In this document: in pieces, positions 8,485-17,279 of the stretch
Position numbering within the stretch: the stretch's first letter is position 1
How the letters are laid out: the number at the start of each line of letters is the position of its first letter
Assembly (NCBI GenBank): GCA_026990595.1
Contig: JALXCZ010000004.1
Span: 1-64,000, forward strand
Length of the DNA: 64,000 nucleotides
Source of the DNA: Sulfurovum sp.
GTDB taxonomy: Bacteria > Campylobacterota > Campylobacteria > Campylobacterales > Sulfurovaceae
Reading direction: 5' to 3'
The notes under the pieces: model-generated
Seen by the model: only the letters and a program-made list of their open reading frames with translations
Told to the model about the DNA's origin: nothing
Databases searched by the model: none
Program-made: the position numbers and the translations under genes

Positions 8485-9930
8485 TTAAGCTTCTTGCGCT
8501 GCTTTCGCTTGTTTACCTATAGTAAGCAGATCCCACACAAGATAGATAAACCCTACGAATGTAACCACACCCATAATGGTTCTCCATAATTGTGCTTGGA
8601 CATACCAAGGTAAATCTTGTGCTACAAAGAATGCATTCCATCCAGCACCTAACTCTGCACGTTCAACAAGCACTTGCTCATATCCTGCAATGGTCAAGGC
8701 AACACCCATACCCAGTACACCAAAGGTAAGGAGGAAGATTGCCATTTTAGATTTAAATGTAGACTTTAGTCTCTCTATACCGTATGCATATTGAATACCC
8801 ATATAGAACATTCCAATAAGAATTGTCGCATAAGCACCGAAGAATGACAAGTGACCATGTGCCGCAGTAAACTGTGTACCGTGTGTATAGATATTTACCT
8901 GTGGTAAAGTATGGAAGAAGCCCCATATACCAGCACCCAAGAAGTTACCAAATGCATTGGTGACAATCCATGAAAGTGCCGGTGTATTGTTGGCAACAGC
9001 CCCTTTATGACCTTCTGCTTTTGCTATGCCTTGCTCCTTACCCCAATCATAGAGTACATGAACAAACATTGCAATAAGTGGCACTGGTTCTAATGATGAG
9101 AATAATGCACCAATCTCCCACCAGTACTCAGGTGTACCGATCCAGAAGTAGTGGTGACCCAGTCCAAGAATACCTGAACCAAAGAGCATCAATACTTCGA
9201 TCCATAACCACATTTCAACGATCTCACGTTTTGCTCCAATGATCTTGATCAATGCATACGCTGCAAGTGTTCCTACAAATACTTCCCAGGTAGCTTCAAC
9301 CCAAAGGTGTATTACCCACCACCACCAAAATTGATCCATGGAAATATTGTCTGTAAAGAACATTCCTGCGAGATAAAGACCTGCAAGAGCCATCAAGTTG
9401 GCAACCATTACTGTCATAATACCTGTACGCTGACCTTTCATATAGGTAGCAAAAGTATTCCAATAAAAGATGAGTACCACCACAACAATACCAATATCGG
9501 CCCATCTTGGTGCTTCAAGATATTCTCTACCTTCATTGATCAGCCAAATAGATGTTTCTGTTCCTGAACCTACCTGAACAAAAATAAATACAAGCACAAC
9601 GACTGTCACTGCTGCAGTGAGTACCCAGAAAGCCAGCTTTCCAAGCCCAATACCAACGGTTTCAACCCCTGTTTCATCAGGCAGCATAAAATAAACCGAT
9701 CCAATCATTGCATAAAGCATCCATACAACCAATGCATTAATATGCACCATTCTGGCTACTGAAAAATCAAACACTTCAAACAAAAATCCAGGTACGATGA
9801 ACTGGATAGCTGCGATGAGTCCCATCAGAAGCTGTGCACCAAAGAGTATAATTGCAACCCTAAAATACATCATTCCCAATTCTTTGGATTTGTCTCCTCT
9901 AAATTCATTCGTTTTAATACTAGTGAGCAT
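8485..9930 (-). CDS. norB: Nitric oxide reductase large subunit NorB (nir-linked copy)
   Basis: 481 aa from ATG 9930, chosen because CAGGAGG lies 6 nt upstream; a longer frame to 9996 would overlap norC further. About twelve membrane helices. All cNOR ligands are visible: H63 and H360 (low-spin haem b), H358 (b3), H208/H259/H260 (FeB), and Glu212, Glu216 and Glu281 in HLWVEATWE and SSLEPVP. It reduces two NO to N2O with electrons from NorC. Its start overlaps norC by 11 nt. No norD or norQ lies beside this copy, so maturation may depend on the second nor cluster. Confidence 0.94.
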   Translation of the reverse strand: MLTSIKTNEFRGDKSKELGMMYFRVAIILFGAQLLMGLIAAIQFIVPGFLFEVFDFSVARMVHINALVVWMLYAMIGSVYFMLPDETGVETVGIGLGKLAFWVLTAAVTVVVLVFIFVQVGSGTETSIWLINEGREYLEAPRWADIGIVVVVLIFYWNTFATYMKGQRTGIMTVMVANLMALAGLYLAGMFFTDNISMDQFWWWWVIHLWVEATWEVFVGTLAAYALIKIIGAKREIVEMWLWIEVLMLFGSGILGLGHHYFWIGTPEYWWEIGALFSSLEPVPLIAMFVHVLYDWGKEQGIAKAEGHKGAVANNTPALSWIVTNAFGNFLGAGIWGFFHTLPQVNIYTHGTQFTAAHGHLSFFGAYATILIGMFYMGIQYAYGIERLKSTFKSKMAIFLLTFGVLGMGVALTIAGYEQVLVERAELGAGWNAFFVAQDLPWYVQAQLWRTIMGVVTFVGFIYLVWDLLTIGKQAKAAQEA

Positions 9931-10591
9931 TTGTGCCTCCTGTTTTGAATTGATCAACTGTTTTTGAGAAGTTTCTAGGGAAACCGTTCGTGTCAATACT
10001 ACTCATATGTTTAAGGAAAGCCACCAAGCCTTTTGCTTCTTTTGCTGTGATCCCAAGATTTGGCATCATCCGAGCATGTGTAGGATACTGTGAAGGATGC
10101 TGTAAGAACTCAGCCATTGCCTCTTCTACTGTATTTTTTCCTGTCATACCTTGCATAGGACCACCTTTTTGCCATGCTGGATCTATCCATGCTTTCGTAA
10201 GATCTGGTGCATAATATGCTCCATTTCCTAAGAGTGTGTGACAATCCATACAGTTTTTCGCTTGAGAAGTCAGCTTACCAAGGTGTAGCAAGTCTGCTGC
10301 CTCTTGTTCACTCCACTCTTTTCCAAAAAATGGTTGTTTTTCACCAATTGTTGGTACCTCATGTCCTCTTTTTGCACTCATTTCATAACCAATTTTATAG
10401 TTAATTACTGTAGGTCCTGGTACCCTTTTGGTTACCCCATTTTTAAGATCTGCATCCGTACCCATTGAAATTTGTCCAAGCGTATCAAACGTAAGCCAGA
10501 TAAGCAAAATAGTTGCAAACCCTGTGACCCATGCTGCTGAACGTCTCCAAAATGGTATACTGGTCCAAACCGAAACATTTTTGTTAGCCAT
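9920..10591 (-). CDS. norC: Nitric oxide reductase cytochrome c subunit NorC (nir-linked copy)
   Basis: 223 aa: an N-terminal membrane anchor (about residues 18-40) and a periplasmic haem c domain with CMDCH at 114-118, in CMDCHTLLGNGAYYAPDL, diagnostic of NorC; the axial Met is probably in HARMMPNLG. It is about 75 residues longer than the second NorC in the window, mostly between anchor and haem. It overlaps norB by 11 nt and the 125-aa membrane gene by 8 nt, so all three are translationally coupled. Confidence 0.94.
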   Translation of the reverse strand: MANKNVSVWTSIPFWRRSAAWVTGFATILLIWLTFDTLGQISMGTDADLKNGVTKRVPGPTVINYKIGYEMSAKRGHEVPTIGEKQPFFGKEWSEQEAADLLHLGKLTSQAKNCMDCHTLLGNGAYYAPDLTKAWIDPAWQKGGPMQGMTGKNTVEEAMAEFLQHPSQYPTHARMMPNLGITAKEAKGLVAFLKHMSSIDTNGFPRNFSKTVDQFKTGGTNAH

Positions 10592-10961
10592 GTGTTTCCT
10601 CCTTTAATTTTGTATCTTGCATGTTTTCATCTTCTTTTGTGTCATATCTTGCATCCCCAGCACTAATCAAATAAAAATAGAGGTGAGGGATAAAAAGATA
10701 TGCTACCATAGTTACCATCATCACTTTTAAAGTAAAATGGTTGCTTTGGATAAGCACTGAAAAATCATACAAGAAGTAAGTTTGTAATGCCCAAAACAGA
10801 TACCCTACAGGCATCCATTTTTTAGAAAAGTAACCCATTTTTGAGAGCGTGATAATGGCTGCATATCCCACCCCAAAAACAAGTACAAGCGTTGATTCTA
10901 TAAAAATCGGTAAGAATTGATCTAACGCGATCTCCGGTCTGACTATCAACTTTTCTATCAT
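10584..10961 (-). CDS. 125-aa membrane protein heading the nor-nir operon
   Basis: About three or four membrane helices (residues about 15-36, 48-68, 78-100) and a hydrophilic C-terminus rich in Glu/Lys. No cysteine or haem motif. I do not recognise the family. It is the first gene after the Fnr-type promoter and overlaps norC by 8 nt, so it is made together with the NO reductase. Likely roles are an assembly factor or extra subunit; NorE/NorF equivalents belong to the other nor cluster, and this sequence does not resemble them. Confidence 0.8.
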   Translation of the reverse strand: MIEKLIVRPEIALDQFLPIFIESTLVLVFGVGYAAIITLSKMGYFSKKWMPVGYLFWALQTYFLYDFSVLIQSNHFTLKVMMVTMVAYLFIPHLYFYLISAGDARYDTKEDENMQDTKLKEETHG

Positions 10962-11020
10962 AATGGTTTCCTGTTGGTCATCTATTTACTAAAAGGATCA
11001 AAACCTTAGAGCATGAAAGT

Positions 11021-11062
11021 ATTATGACAGTTTAAAAAAGTCTTAGGATTGACATATATCAA
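11021..11062 (-). promoter_or_regulatory. nor-nir operon promoter with Crp/Fnr-family box
   Basis: TTGACATATATCAA (11049-11062) is a full two-half-site Fnr/Dnr-type operator. On the minus strand a CATAAT -10 lies at 11026-11021, its end 34.5 nt from the box centre, placing transcription start near 11014 and the box at -41.5. Confidence 0.72.
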
Positions 11063-11156
11063 GAAAATCGACAAAAATCATAAATATTGATGAAGGAATT
11101 AAGAAATAGTTATAATTATATTCTAGAAGTAAAAGTTATAATTGTATTGTTATAAC

Positions 11157-11522
11157 CTATTCCACAATACATCTGGCAGAGAAGAAAGGTCTTGAATAAT
11201 TGGGGGAGACAAAATTATCTCCTTCCAGAGACCATTCTTTTGATTTTTGAATATTCACACTCTGTGCTACTTTTCGTAGCATTCTACTCTCACAAATGAT
11301 AGGCTGATCTTTTTCAAATGCTGCTTTTACTGCTTCCATTCTATTGCTAGTCATCTTATAGTGGGCTCCGATAAAAACAGCAAGAACCAAAGAAACCCAA
11401 AGCAACCCTCTTTTTGCTGCTCCCTTTGACATAAACGGTCTAGTCCCTACAAAAAGTGTGATAAGAAGGATGATTCCCCCCAATATAAGATATGCACCCT
11501 CTAAAAAGAAAAAATTTTTCAT
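11157..11522 (-). CDS. 121-aa membrane protein of unknown function
   Basis: Two N-terminal membrane helices (about residues 8-26 and 38-56) and a 60-residue extracytoplasmic or cytoplasmic domain with two cysteines (in PIICESR and SARCIVE). No known domain is apparent. It starts at 11522, 128 bp from a plus-strand gene, and both face a symmetric Fnr-type box, so it probably responds to low oxygen or nitrogen oxides like the nor-nir genes downstream. Confidence 0.72.
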   Translation of the reverse strand: MKNFFFLEGAYLILGGIILLITLFVGTRPFMSKGAAKRGLLWVSLVLAVFIGAHYKMTSNRMEAVKAAFEKDQPIICESRMLRKVAQSVNIQKSKEWSLEGDNFVSPNYSRPFFSARCIVE

Positions 11523-11553
11523 TATTCCGCCTATTCATTTATATTGAAGTTTA

Positions 11554-11623
11554 ATAGTAACACACTTTAACATCAGGACTATTGATATTCATCAAGCGAT
11601 TTTTATTTAAAAGGCTCTATACT
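11554..11623. promoter_or_regulatory. Divergent promoter pair around one Crp/Fnr-family box
   Basis: The perfect box TTGATATTCATCAA (11582-11595) is flanked at equal distance by TACTAT on the minus strand (11559-11554) and TATACT on the plus strand (11618-11623), each -10 ending 34.5 nt from the box centre. One dimer could thus activate both directions in class II geometry. Confidence 0.72.
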
Positions 11624-11649
11624 AACAAAAATAAATCAGAAGGGAAACT

Positions 11650-12033
11650 ATGAAGTCCTTTAACAAATATCTTCCTATTGCACTCTTCATAGGTTTTTTA
11701 ATCTTTGGATTAAGTGCCTTTCTAGAAAGTAAACCCAGCTCTAAAAATGCACGTGTTTATAAGGCTGTACAACACTATAGTCCCTATTATCTAGATAAAC
11801 GTTTCGGCGGTCTGCAGATCATGAGCAAAGAGGATCCTTCTTTTAAAGAAAAGCCAAATAATATGACACTTTTTAAAGAATTTGAAAGACTGGAACGTGA
11901 ATGGGGAAAAAAACACCTTAAGATAAAGAACCATATTCTTGTCATCTCAGATAACAATGGTACACAACTTTCAACACTTGAGCTACAAACCAAAGAAGAG
12001 AATGCTTTTGTGCATCACTATTATGGGATATAG
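11650..12033 (+). CDS. 127-aa anchored periplasmic protein, unknown
   Basis: One N-terminal helix (residues about 7-26) acts as a signal anchor; the rest is hydrophilic, with YSPYYLDKRFGGLQIMSK in the middle and a basic helical segment (FKEFERLEREWGKKHLK). AGAAGGGAAACT before the ATG is a good ribosome site. No family recognised. It is the first gene to the right of the divergent Fnr-type promoter and is followed after 3 nt by a 62-aa membrane protein. Confidence 0.75.
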   Translation: MKSFNKYLPIALFIGFLIFGLSAFLESKPSSKNARVYKAVQHYSPYYLDKRFGGLQIMSKEDPSFKEKPNNMTLFKEFERLEREWGKKHLKIKNHILVISDNNGTQLSTLELQTKEENAFVHHYYGI

Positions 12034-12036
12034 TAC

Positions 12037-12225
12037 ATGTTAAATATTATTCTAACCCTTGTCTTTTCTGTTGTCATGCTTGTATTCATGGCATTTCCTG
12101 CTATGAAGATCGTAACATGGATCAGACTCAAAACCGATTTTTCTGAAAAAACCTACAGCATACTTCAAATCCTACTCACTATTGTGTTCTCACTCTTGAT
12201 AGGACTCTTCCTTGAATTTGCATAA
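12037..12225 (+). CDS. 62-aa two-helix membrane protein, unknown
   Basis: The product has two membrane helices (residues about 4-24 and 41-60) joined by a short loop containing WIRLKTDFSEKTY. It starts 3 nt after the preceding gene's stop and is almost certainly co-transcribed with it. Small size and composition suggest an accessory subunit, but nothing identifies a partner. Confidence 0.72.
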   Translation: MLNIILTLVFSVVMLVFMAFPAMKIVTWIRLKTDFSEKTYSILQILLTIVFSLLIGLFLEFA

Positions 12226-12303
12226 CCGACCATTAACCACAATTTAGCTAGAATGATCCATTAATTTTAGCATGCTGTTTTGCATGTTTTGGAGAATCAC
12301 ACA

Positions 12304-13218
12304 ATGAATGAAGCAAAATATATCTGGATGGATGGCGATCTTGTACCCTGGGCTGAAGCAAAAATACATATCTTGACACATACCCTGCATTATGGGAATG
12401 CTGTATTTGAAGGTACACGTGCATACCAGACAGAAGATGGTCTGGCTATCTTTAAGCTTGAAGAACACTGTAAAAGACTCTATAATTCAGCAAAAATCGT
12501 TGCCATTAAACCCAATATGGATTATGAGGCAGTAAAGCAGGCACACATTGACTTACTCAAAGCCAATGACTTTAAAGGAAATGTCTATCTTAGACCACTG
12601 ATCTACCTTGGATACGGACAAATGGGAATCTATCACAAAAATGTTCCGGTGAATACAAGCATTGCTGCCTGGGAATGGGGAGCATATCTCGGTGCAGATG
12701 GTTTAGAAAAAGGGATCACTACCTGTACTTCTTCCATTACAAGAAATCCCAACCGTTCTACTTTTGGTAAAGCAAAAGCGGCAGGAAACTATCTTAATTC
12801 CCAAATGGCAAAATATGAAGCGATCGAAAACGGGTTTGATGAGGCATTGATGTTAGATGAAAATGGTTTTATCGCTGAAGGAACGGGTGAGTGTATTTTC
12901 ATCGTCCGTGACGGAAAACTGATCTCCCCTCCAAACGATAATTCATTAGAGTCCATTACGCAGACAACAGTACTTGAACTTGCACATGATATGGGTATAA
13001 AAGTAGAAAGACGCAATATTACAAGAGATGAAATCTATATCTCCGATGAGCTTTTTCTTACTGGAACGGCTGCAGAAGTTACTCCTGTACGATCATTTGA
13101 TCACAGAATTATAGGTGAAGGCAAAAGAGGTCCTGTCACTGAAAAATTACAAAAAGCGTATTTTGATGTTGTCTTCGGACGCAATGAAAAGTATAAACAC
13201 TACCTCACATACATATAA
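12304..13218 (+). CDS. ilvE: Branched-chain amino acid aminotransferase
   Basis: 304 aa, fold-type IV PLP enzyme making Val, Leu and Ile from the 2-keto acids. Motifs: YGNAVFEGTRAY near residue 31, FGKAKAAGNYLNSQ carrying the PLP lysine, and EGTGECIFIV. Length is normal for IlvE. ATG 12304 (MNEAKYIWMDG) is preferred over 12280 because GGAG lies about 10 nt upstream and the family starts here. Confidence 0.95.
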   Translation: MNEAKYIWMDGDLVPWAEAKIHILTHTLHYGNAVFEGTRAYQTEDGLAIFKLEEHCKRLYNSAKIVAIKPNMDYEAVKQAHIDLLKANDFKGNVYLRPLIYLGYGQMGIYHKNVPVNTSIAAWEWGAYLGADGLEKGITTCTSSITRNPNRSTFGKAKAAGNYLNSQMAKYEAIENGFDEALMLDENGFIAEGTGECIFIVRDGKLISPPNDNSLESITQTTVLELAHDMGIKVERRNITRDEIYISDELFLTGTAAEVTPVRSFDHRIIGEGKRGPVTEKLQKAYFDVVFGRNEKYKHYLTYI

Positions 13219-13227
13219 GGACTTTAC

Positions 13228-14310
13228 ATGCCAGCAGACATGAATGATTATTTTAAAAAGAAAAAACCAAGCTCTAACAACAATAACAATAGTGGAGGAA
13301 ATCATTTTGAAAATCCTCTAAACAATATGCCAAAAGGTTTCCCTACTTGGGCTATTATTATTGCCATCATTGCTTTTGCACTGTTTATTTTCAAACCATT
13401 TACCATTATTAATTCCGGGGAAATAGGCATCAAGGTAACCACAGGTAAATTTGAACAAAAACCTCTAGGGGCAGGCTTACATTTTTACATCCCGATGCTG
13501 CAAAAAATTATCCCTGTTAATACACGTATCAGACTCATCACCTACTCCAACGATGTTTCCCGCGAGCTGGGTGACAATTACAAAAACTTTGAAGGAGCTC
13601 TGCGAAGAAACAGAGCTATCCCGGTACTTGACAAGCGCGGACTTACTGTCAACATTGATCTTGCAGTTCAATACAGTATCAAACCAGAATCAGCACCGGC
13701 TACAATAGAAAAATGGGGTTCAAGCTGGGAAGAGAAGATCATTAACTCTAAAGTAAGAGAAGTAGTACGTGATGTGGTAGGACAATACACAGCAGAGCAA
13801 CTTCCGGAAATGAGAAATGCTATAGCTTCAGCGATCCAGACCAAGGTACGTGAAAAGGTAGATGCACTTCCAAACCAGCCGGTTATCCTCTCTTCTGTAG
13901 AACTTAGAAACATTGTACTTCCTCCAAAGATTAAAGAAAAAATCGAAGAGGTTCAAGCTGCTAAACAAGATGTAACCATAGCAGAGCAAGAGAAAGAAAA
14001 AGCTAAAGAGCAAGCACTTAAAGCTGCTGAAGTAGCAAAAGGTGTAGCACAAAAAAACCGTATTGAGGCACAGGGTGAGGCAGACAAGATTCGTATAGAA
14101 GCCGAATCACAAGCAAAAGCAAATAAACTTATCTCGAACTCACTCACCGCAGAACTTCTTCAACTAGAGCAAATTAAGACACAAGGTAAGTTCAATGAAG
14201 CTCTTAAAGTGAACAAGGATGCACAGATTTTCCTTACCCCTGGTGGTGCAGTACCTAACATCTGGGTAGATGCCAAAGGAAAACAAAAGCGTTTAATGGG
14301 ACAACAATAG
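13228..14310 (+). CDS. SPFH/prohibitin-family membrane protein
   Basis: 360 aa: an Asn-rich cytoplasmic N-terminus, one membrane helix (about residues 47-66), an SPFH/Band-7 domain (GEIGIKVTTGKFEQKPLGAG onward), then a long charged coiled coil (about 235-300) rich in Ala, Glu and Lys. It resembles prohibitin or HflK/C scaffolds that form rings around membrane proteases such as FtsH. It follows ilvE by 9 nt with a TAAGGA ribosome site. Partner and function are not given by context. Confidence 0.88.
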   Translation: MPADMNDYFKKKKPSSNNNNNSGGNHFENPLNNMPKGFPTWAIIIAIIAFALFIFKPFTIINSGEIGIKVTTGKFEQKPLGAGLHFYIPMLQKIIPVNTRIRLITYSNDVSRELGDNYKNFEGALRRNRAIPVLDKRGLTVNIDLAVQYSIKPESAPATIEKWGSSWEEKIINSKVREVVRDVVGQYTAEQLPEMRNAIASAIQTKVREKVDALPNQPVILSSVELRNIVLPPKIKEKIEEVQAAKQDVTIAEQEKEKAKEQALKAAEVAKGVAQKNRIEAQGEADKIRIEAESQAKANKLISNSLTAELLQLEQIKTQGKFNEALKVNKDAQIFLTPGGAVPNIWVDAKGKQKRLMGQQ

Positions 14311-14320
14311 TTCCCTACTC

Positions 14321-14409
14321 TCGTTCCCACGTTGCACGTGGGAATGAATACTTCACTATATATACCAATTTGATATATGCATTCCCACGCAAAGCATGGG
14401 AACGAAAGA
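14321..14409. repeat. REP/BIME-like double palindrome
   Basis: Two mirrored hairpins: TTCCCACG/CGTGGGAA (14324-14331 with 14337-14344) and TTCCCA/TGGGAA near 14382-14402. The whole unit is also an inverted repeat (TCGTTCCCA at the left end, TGGGAACGA at the right), with an AT-rich centre. It resembles the REP-type elements mobilised by REP-associated tyrosine transposases in other bacteria. It lies between two plus-strand genes. Confidence 0.75.
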
Positions 14410-14429
14410 ATTTATTTCGGAGAAATACT

Positions 14430-15095
14430 ATGACCATTGACTGGAACAAAAACCCCCTCATCCCCGCTATTGCACAAGATGCAGAAACAAACGAAATACT
14501 TATGCTTGCCTATATGAATGAAGAGGCATATACCCTTACTTTAGAAACCGGTTATGCCCACTACTTCAGTAGAAGCAAACAGCGTATCTGGAAAAAGGGT
14601 GAAAGCTCTGACCATACACAAGAGATCAAAGATGTACTCCTCGACTGTGATGCAGATACGGTAATACTTAAGATCAAACAAAATGGTGTAGCTTGCCACA
14701 CAGGACGTAAAAGCTGTTTCTTTACTTCTGTTATGCAAGAGAAGATCATTTTGGACAAAGAGGTAGATACTGATGCCATCTATGGTGTAGTAGATACCCT
14801 TTACCATACAATACTCGAACGTAAAAATGCACCAGCAGAACAAAAGTCATGGACTAAAAAGTTACTTGATGACAAAGAACTCATGCTTTCTAAAATTCGA
14901 GAAGAGGCAGATGAAGTATGCGTTGCCATCAATGAAGAGAGTGATGAACAAGTCATCTACGAATCTGCCGACCTTCTCTATCATACCTTGGTTGGTTTAG
15001 GCTACCGTGACATCTCACCTGACAGAGTCAAACAAGAGTTAGCAAGAAGATTTGGAATGTCTGGAATTACAGAGAAAGAGAGTCGTAAGAAATAG
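14430..15095 (+). CDS. hisIE: Bifunctional HisIE: phosphoribosyl-AMP cyclohydrolase / PR-ATP pyrophosphatase
   Basis: 221 aa. The N-terminal HisI domain has metal and active-site motifs (LLDCDADTVILK, GVACHTGRKSCFF); the C-terminal HisE domain (from about residue 110) shows KIREEADEV and ESADLLYHTLVGL. It carries out steps 2 and 3 of histidine biosynthesis. ATG 14430 follows CGGAGAAA; an in-frame extension to 14370 would run into the REP-like element and is rejected. Confidence 0.95.
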   Translation: MTIDWNKNPLIPAIAQDAETNEILMLAYMNEEAYTLTLETGYAHYFSRSKQRIWKKGESSDHTQEIKDVLLDCDADTVILKIKQNGVACHTGRKSCFFTSVMQEKIILDKEVDTDAIYGVVDTLYHTILERKNAPAEQKSWTKKLLDDKELMLSKIREEADEVCVAINEESDEQVIYESADLLYHTLVGLGYRDISPDRVKQELARRFGMSGITEKESRKK

Positions 15096-15126
15096 TAGGG
15101 ACAGATTCAATATCTGTCCTTTTATA

Positions 15127-16497
15127 TTAACATCCTCCAGCACATCCCGGACTCTCTGCATTTCCTCCGGCAAAATACTTACCGTCAAAACTTACCAACG
15201 AATATGTTCTATCCTTACCTAATGACTCTTTTAGTCCTTCAATAGAGAGGAACCCGAGAGAATCCGCACCCATGTTTTTGGCTATCTCTTCCGCTGTATA
15301 CTTGGTAGAGACAAGTTCGTCTTTGGTTGGCGTGTCTATACCATAACGGCAAGGGTACTTAATCTCCGGTGCAGCAATACGCATATGTACCTCCTTGGCC
15401 CCTGCCTCTTTAAGCATACGTACTATCTGTTTAGAAGTAGTACCACGTACAAGTGAATCATCTATGATGGCAACTCTTTTACCTTTTATGAGATGTTTCA
15501 CAGGTGAAAGCTTCAACTTCACTTTAAGATCCCTTATCTCCTGTGTTGGCTCAATAAAAGTACGCCCCACATAGTGATTTCTAACGATCCCCATCTCAAA
15601 CGGTACATCAAGACCCTCAGCATATCCTTTTGCAGCCGCAACGCCACTGTCCGGAACCGGTAATACCAGATCAATATCAACAGGGGTCTCTTTAGCCAGT
15701 TGTCTTCCCATCTGCAGACGCTTCTGGTAAACATTTTTACCATCAATAATAGAATCCGGTCTTGCAAAATAGATATATTCAAAAGCACAAGGATGGTAGT
15801 CCGGTTCAAAAATCTGTTCACTTACCGGTTCTTTCCCCTCTTCAAAGATTAGCATCTCTCCAGGCTTTACATCACGCATAAATTCTGCCCCTACCAGATC
15901 GAAGGCACAAGTTTCAGATGCAACAATATAGCCACCGTCTTTGAGTTTTCCAAGACTGAGTGGTCTAATACCGAAACGGTCACGGATCACAAACATTTTA
16001 GAACGGCTTTGGATCGCCAAACAGTAAGCACCCTCTATCTTTGTCAGCATATCCTTAATACGATCAACCAACGAATCTTTTTGAGACTTTGCAATAAGAT
16101 GGATGATATTTTCTGTATCCATATCCGTTTGGAAAATGGCTCCCCTGTCAATCAACTCATTACGTACTTCGTGCTTATTGACAAGATTCCCATTATGTAC
16201 CACAGAGATCTCACCCAATTTGTATTTGGCAAATACAGGTTGTGCATCTCCTGCAGATTCACTTCCCGCAGTAGAATAACGGTTGTGCCCTACCGCACAG
16301 CTACCTTCCAGACTGTCAAGTGTCGCCTGTGAAAAGACATCAGCAACCATGCCACGTTTTTTATAAACAGAAATATGCTCACCATTGGCTACAGAAATAC
16401 CTGTAGCTTCCTGACCACGATGCTGCATAGAAAAAAGCGAATAATACGCTACGGTAGAAGCTTTTTTTGCACCAAATACACCTACAATTGCACACAT
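15127..16497 (-). CDS. purF: Amidophosphoribosyltransferase
   Basis: 456 aa, class II glutamine amidotransferase with catalytic Cys2 (MCAIVGVFG, no propeptide), then a phosphoribosyltransferase domain with the PRPP loop VAIIDDSLVRGTTSKQ. Commits PRPP to purine synthesis. Ends in a Cys-rich tail (GCAGGC). Its ATG follows the dapB stop by 1 nt, making it the last gene of a trxA-trxB-dapB-purF run. Confidence 0.97.
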   Translation of the reverse strand: MCAIVGVFGAKKASTVAYYSLFSMQHRGQEATGISVANGEHISVYKKRGMVADVFSQATLDSLEGSCAVGHNRYSTAGSESAGDAQPVFAKYKLGEISVVHNGNLVNKHEVRNELIDRGAIFQTDMDTENIIHLIAKSQKDSLVDRIKDMLTKIEGAYCLAIQSRSKMFVIRDRFGIRPLSLGKLKDGGYIVASETCAFDLVGAEFMRDVKPGEMLIFEEGKEPVSEQIFEPDYHPCAFEYIYFARPDSIIDGKNVYQKRLQMGRQLAKETPVDIDLVLPVPDSGVAAAKGYAEGLDVPFEMGIVRNHYVGRTFIEPTQEIRDLKVKLKLSPVKHLIKGKRVAIIDDSLVRGTTSKQIVRMLKEAGAKEVHMRIAAPEIKYPCRYGIDTPTKDELVSTKYTAEEIAKNMGADSLGFLSIEGLKESLGKDRTYSLVSFDGKYFAGGNAESPGCAGGC

Positions 16498-16498
16498 A

Positions 16499-17266
16499 TT
16501 AAATTCCTAAACAGTCATTAATGGAGTAAAGACCACTCTCTTGGTTGACTAACCATTTCGCTGCTCTTATGGCACCTTTTGAGAATGTTTCTCTGCTTGT
16601 AGCAGTATGATTCAACTCTAAAAACTCTCCATCATTATAAAACCCGACCGTATGGCGCCCTACAATGTCACCACCACGCAGAGCCATTACAGCTATCTCA
16701 TCTTTGGTTCTGGCACCTATTTGTCCGTCTCTTCCTGAGACACGTACTGTATCCAAGTCCAAACCACGTCCTTTGGCTGCAAATTCACCCAAAGTCAATG
16801 CTGTACCGCTTGGTGCATCTACCTTATGTCTGTGATGCTGCTCAACGATCTCAATATCAAAATCTTTTAATGTAGCTGAAACTTTTTCAACCAATTGCTT
16901 AAGCAATGCAATACCTGCTGACATATTGGATGCATAAAGTACAGGCATCTCTTTAGAGGCTTCTGTTAATAGATTTTGCTGGTGTGCAGTAAATCCTGTA
17001 GTGGCTATAACCAATGGTGTCGGATTTTTCAATGCTTCCTCGCAAAGTTCCTGCGTTGCTGCCGGTGCAGAAAAATCAATAATCACATCACAGGCTTCCA
17101 GCAATGCTGCCATACTGTTTGTAACCAATACATCAGCAGGAACATCTGTCTTTAATTCATCAAAGACATGTAACCCACTGAGTATTAAAGCCTCATCTTC
17201 AAGTATATTTTTAATGAGATGCTCTCCCATTCTTCCTGTACTACCTACAATACCGACTTTTGTCAT
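16499..17266 (-). CDS. dapB: 4-hydroxy-tetrahydrodipicolinate reductase
   Basis: 255 aa. NAD(P) loop VGIVGSTGRMG at residues 4-14; catalytic EIVEQHHRHKVDAPSGTA in the middle. Reduces HTPA to tetrahydrodipicolinate for lysine and peptidoglycan. Start placed at ATG 17266, preceded by AAAGGAAG; the in-frame ATG at 17335 would add a non-conserved basic stretch overlapping trxB. Confidence 0.96.
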   Translation of the reverse strand: MTKVGIVGSTGRMGEHLIKNILEDEALILSGLHVFDELKTDVPADVLVTNSMAALLEACDVIIDFSAPAATQELCEEALKNPTPLVIATTGFTAHQQNLLTEASKEMPVLYASNMSAGIALLKQLVEKVSATLKDFDIEIVEQHHRHKVDAPSGTALTLGEFAAKGRGLDLDTVRVSGRDGQIGARTKDEIAVMALRGGDIVGRHTVGFYNDGEFLELNHTATSRETFSKGAIRAAKWLVNQESGLYSINDCLGI

Positions 17267-17279
17267 TTTTTGCTTCCTT

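Noticed and set aside
8485-9930. NO dismutase (Nod) instead of NO reductase
   Set aside because: Nod-type enzymes are quinol-NOR-like and have altered metal-site residues; here the His and Glu ligands are intact and a NorC partner is present.
9931-9996. Longer norB start
   Set aside because: The 22 extra residues come from the norC reading region; a strong ribosome site precedes ATG 9930.
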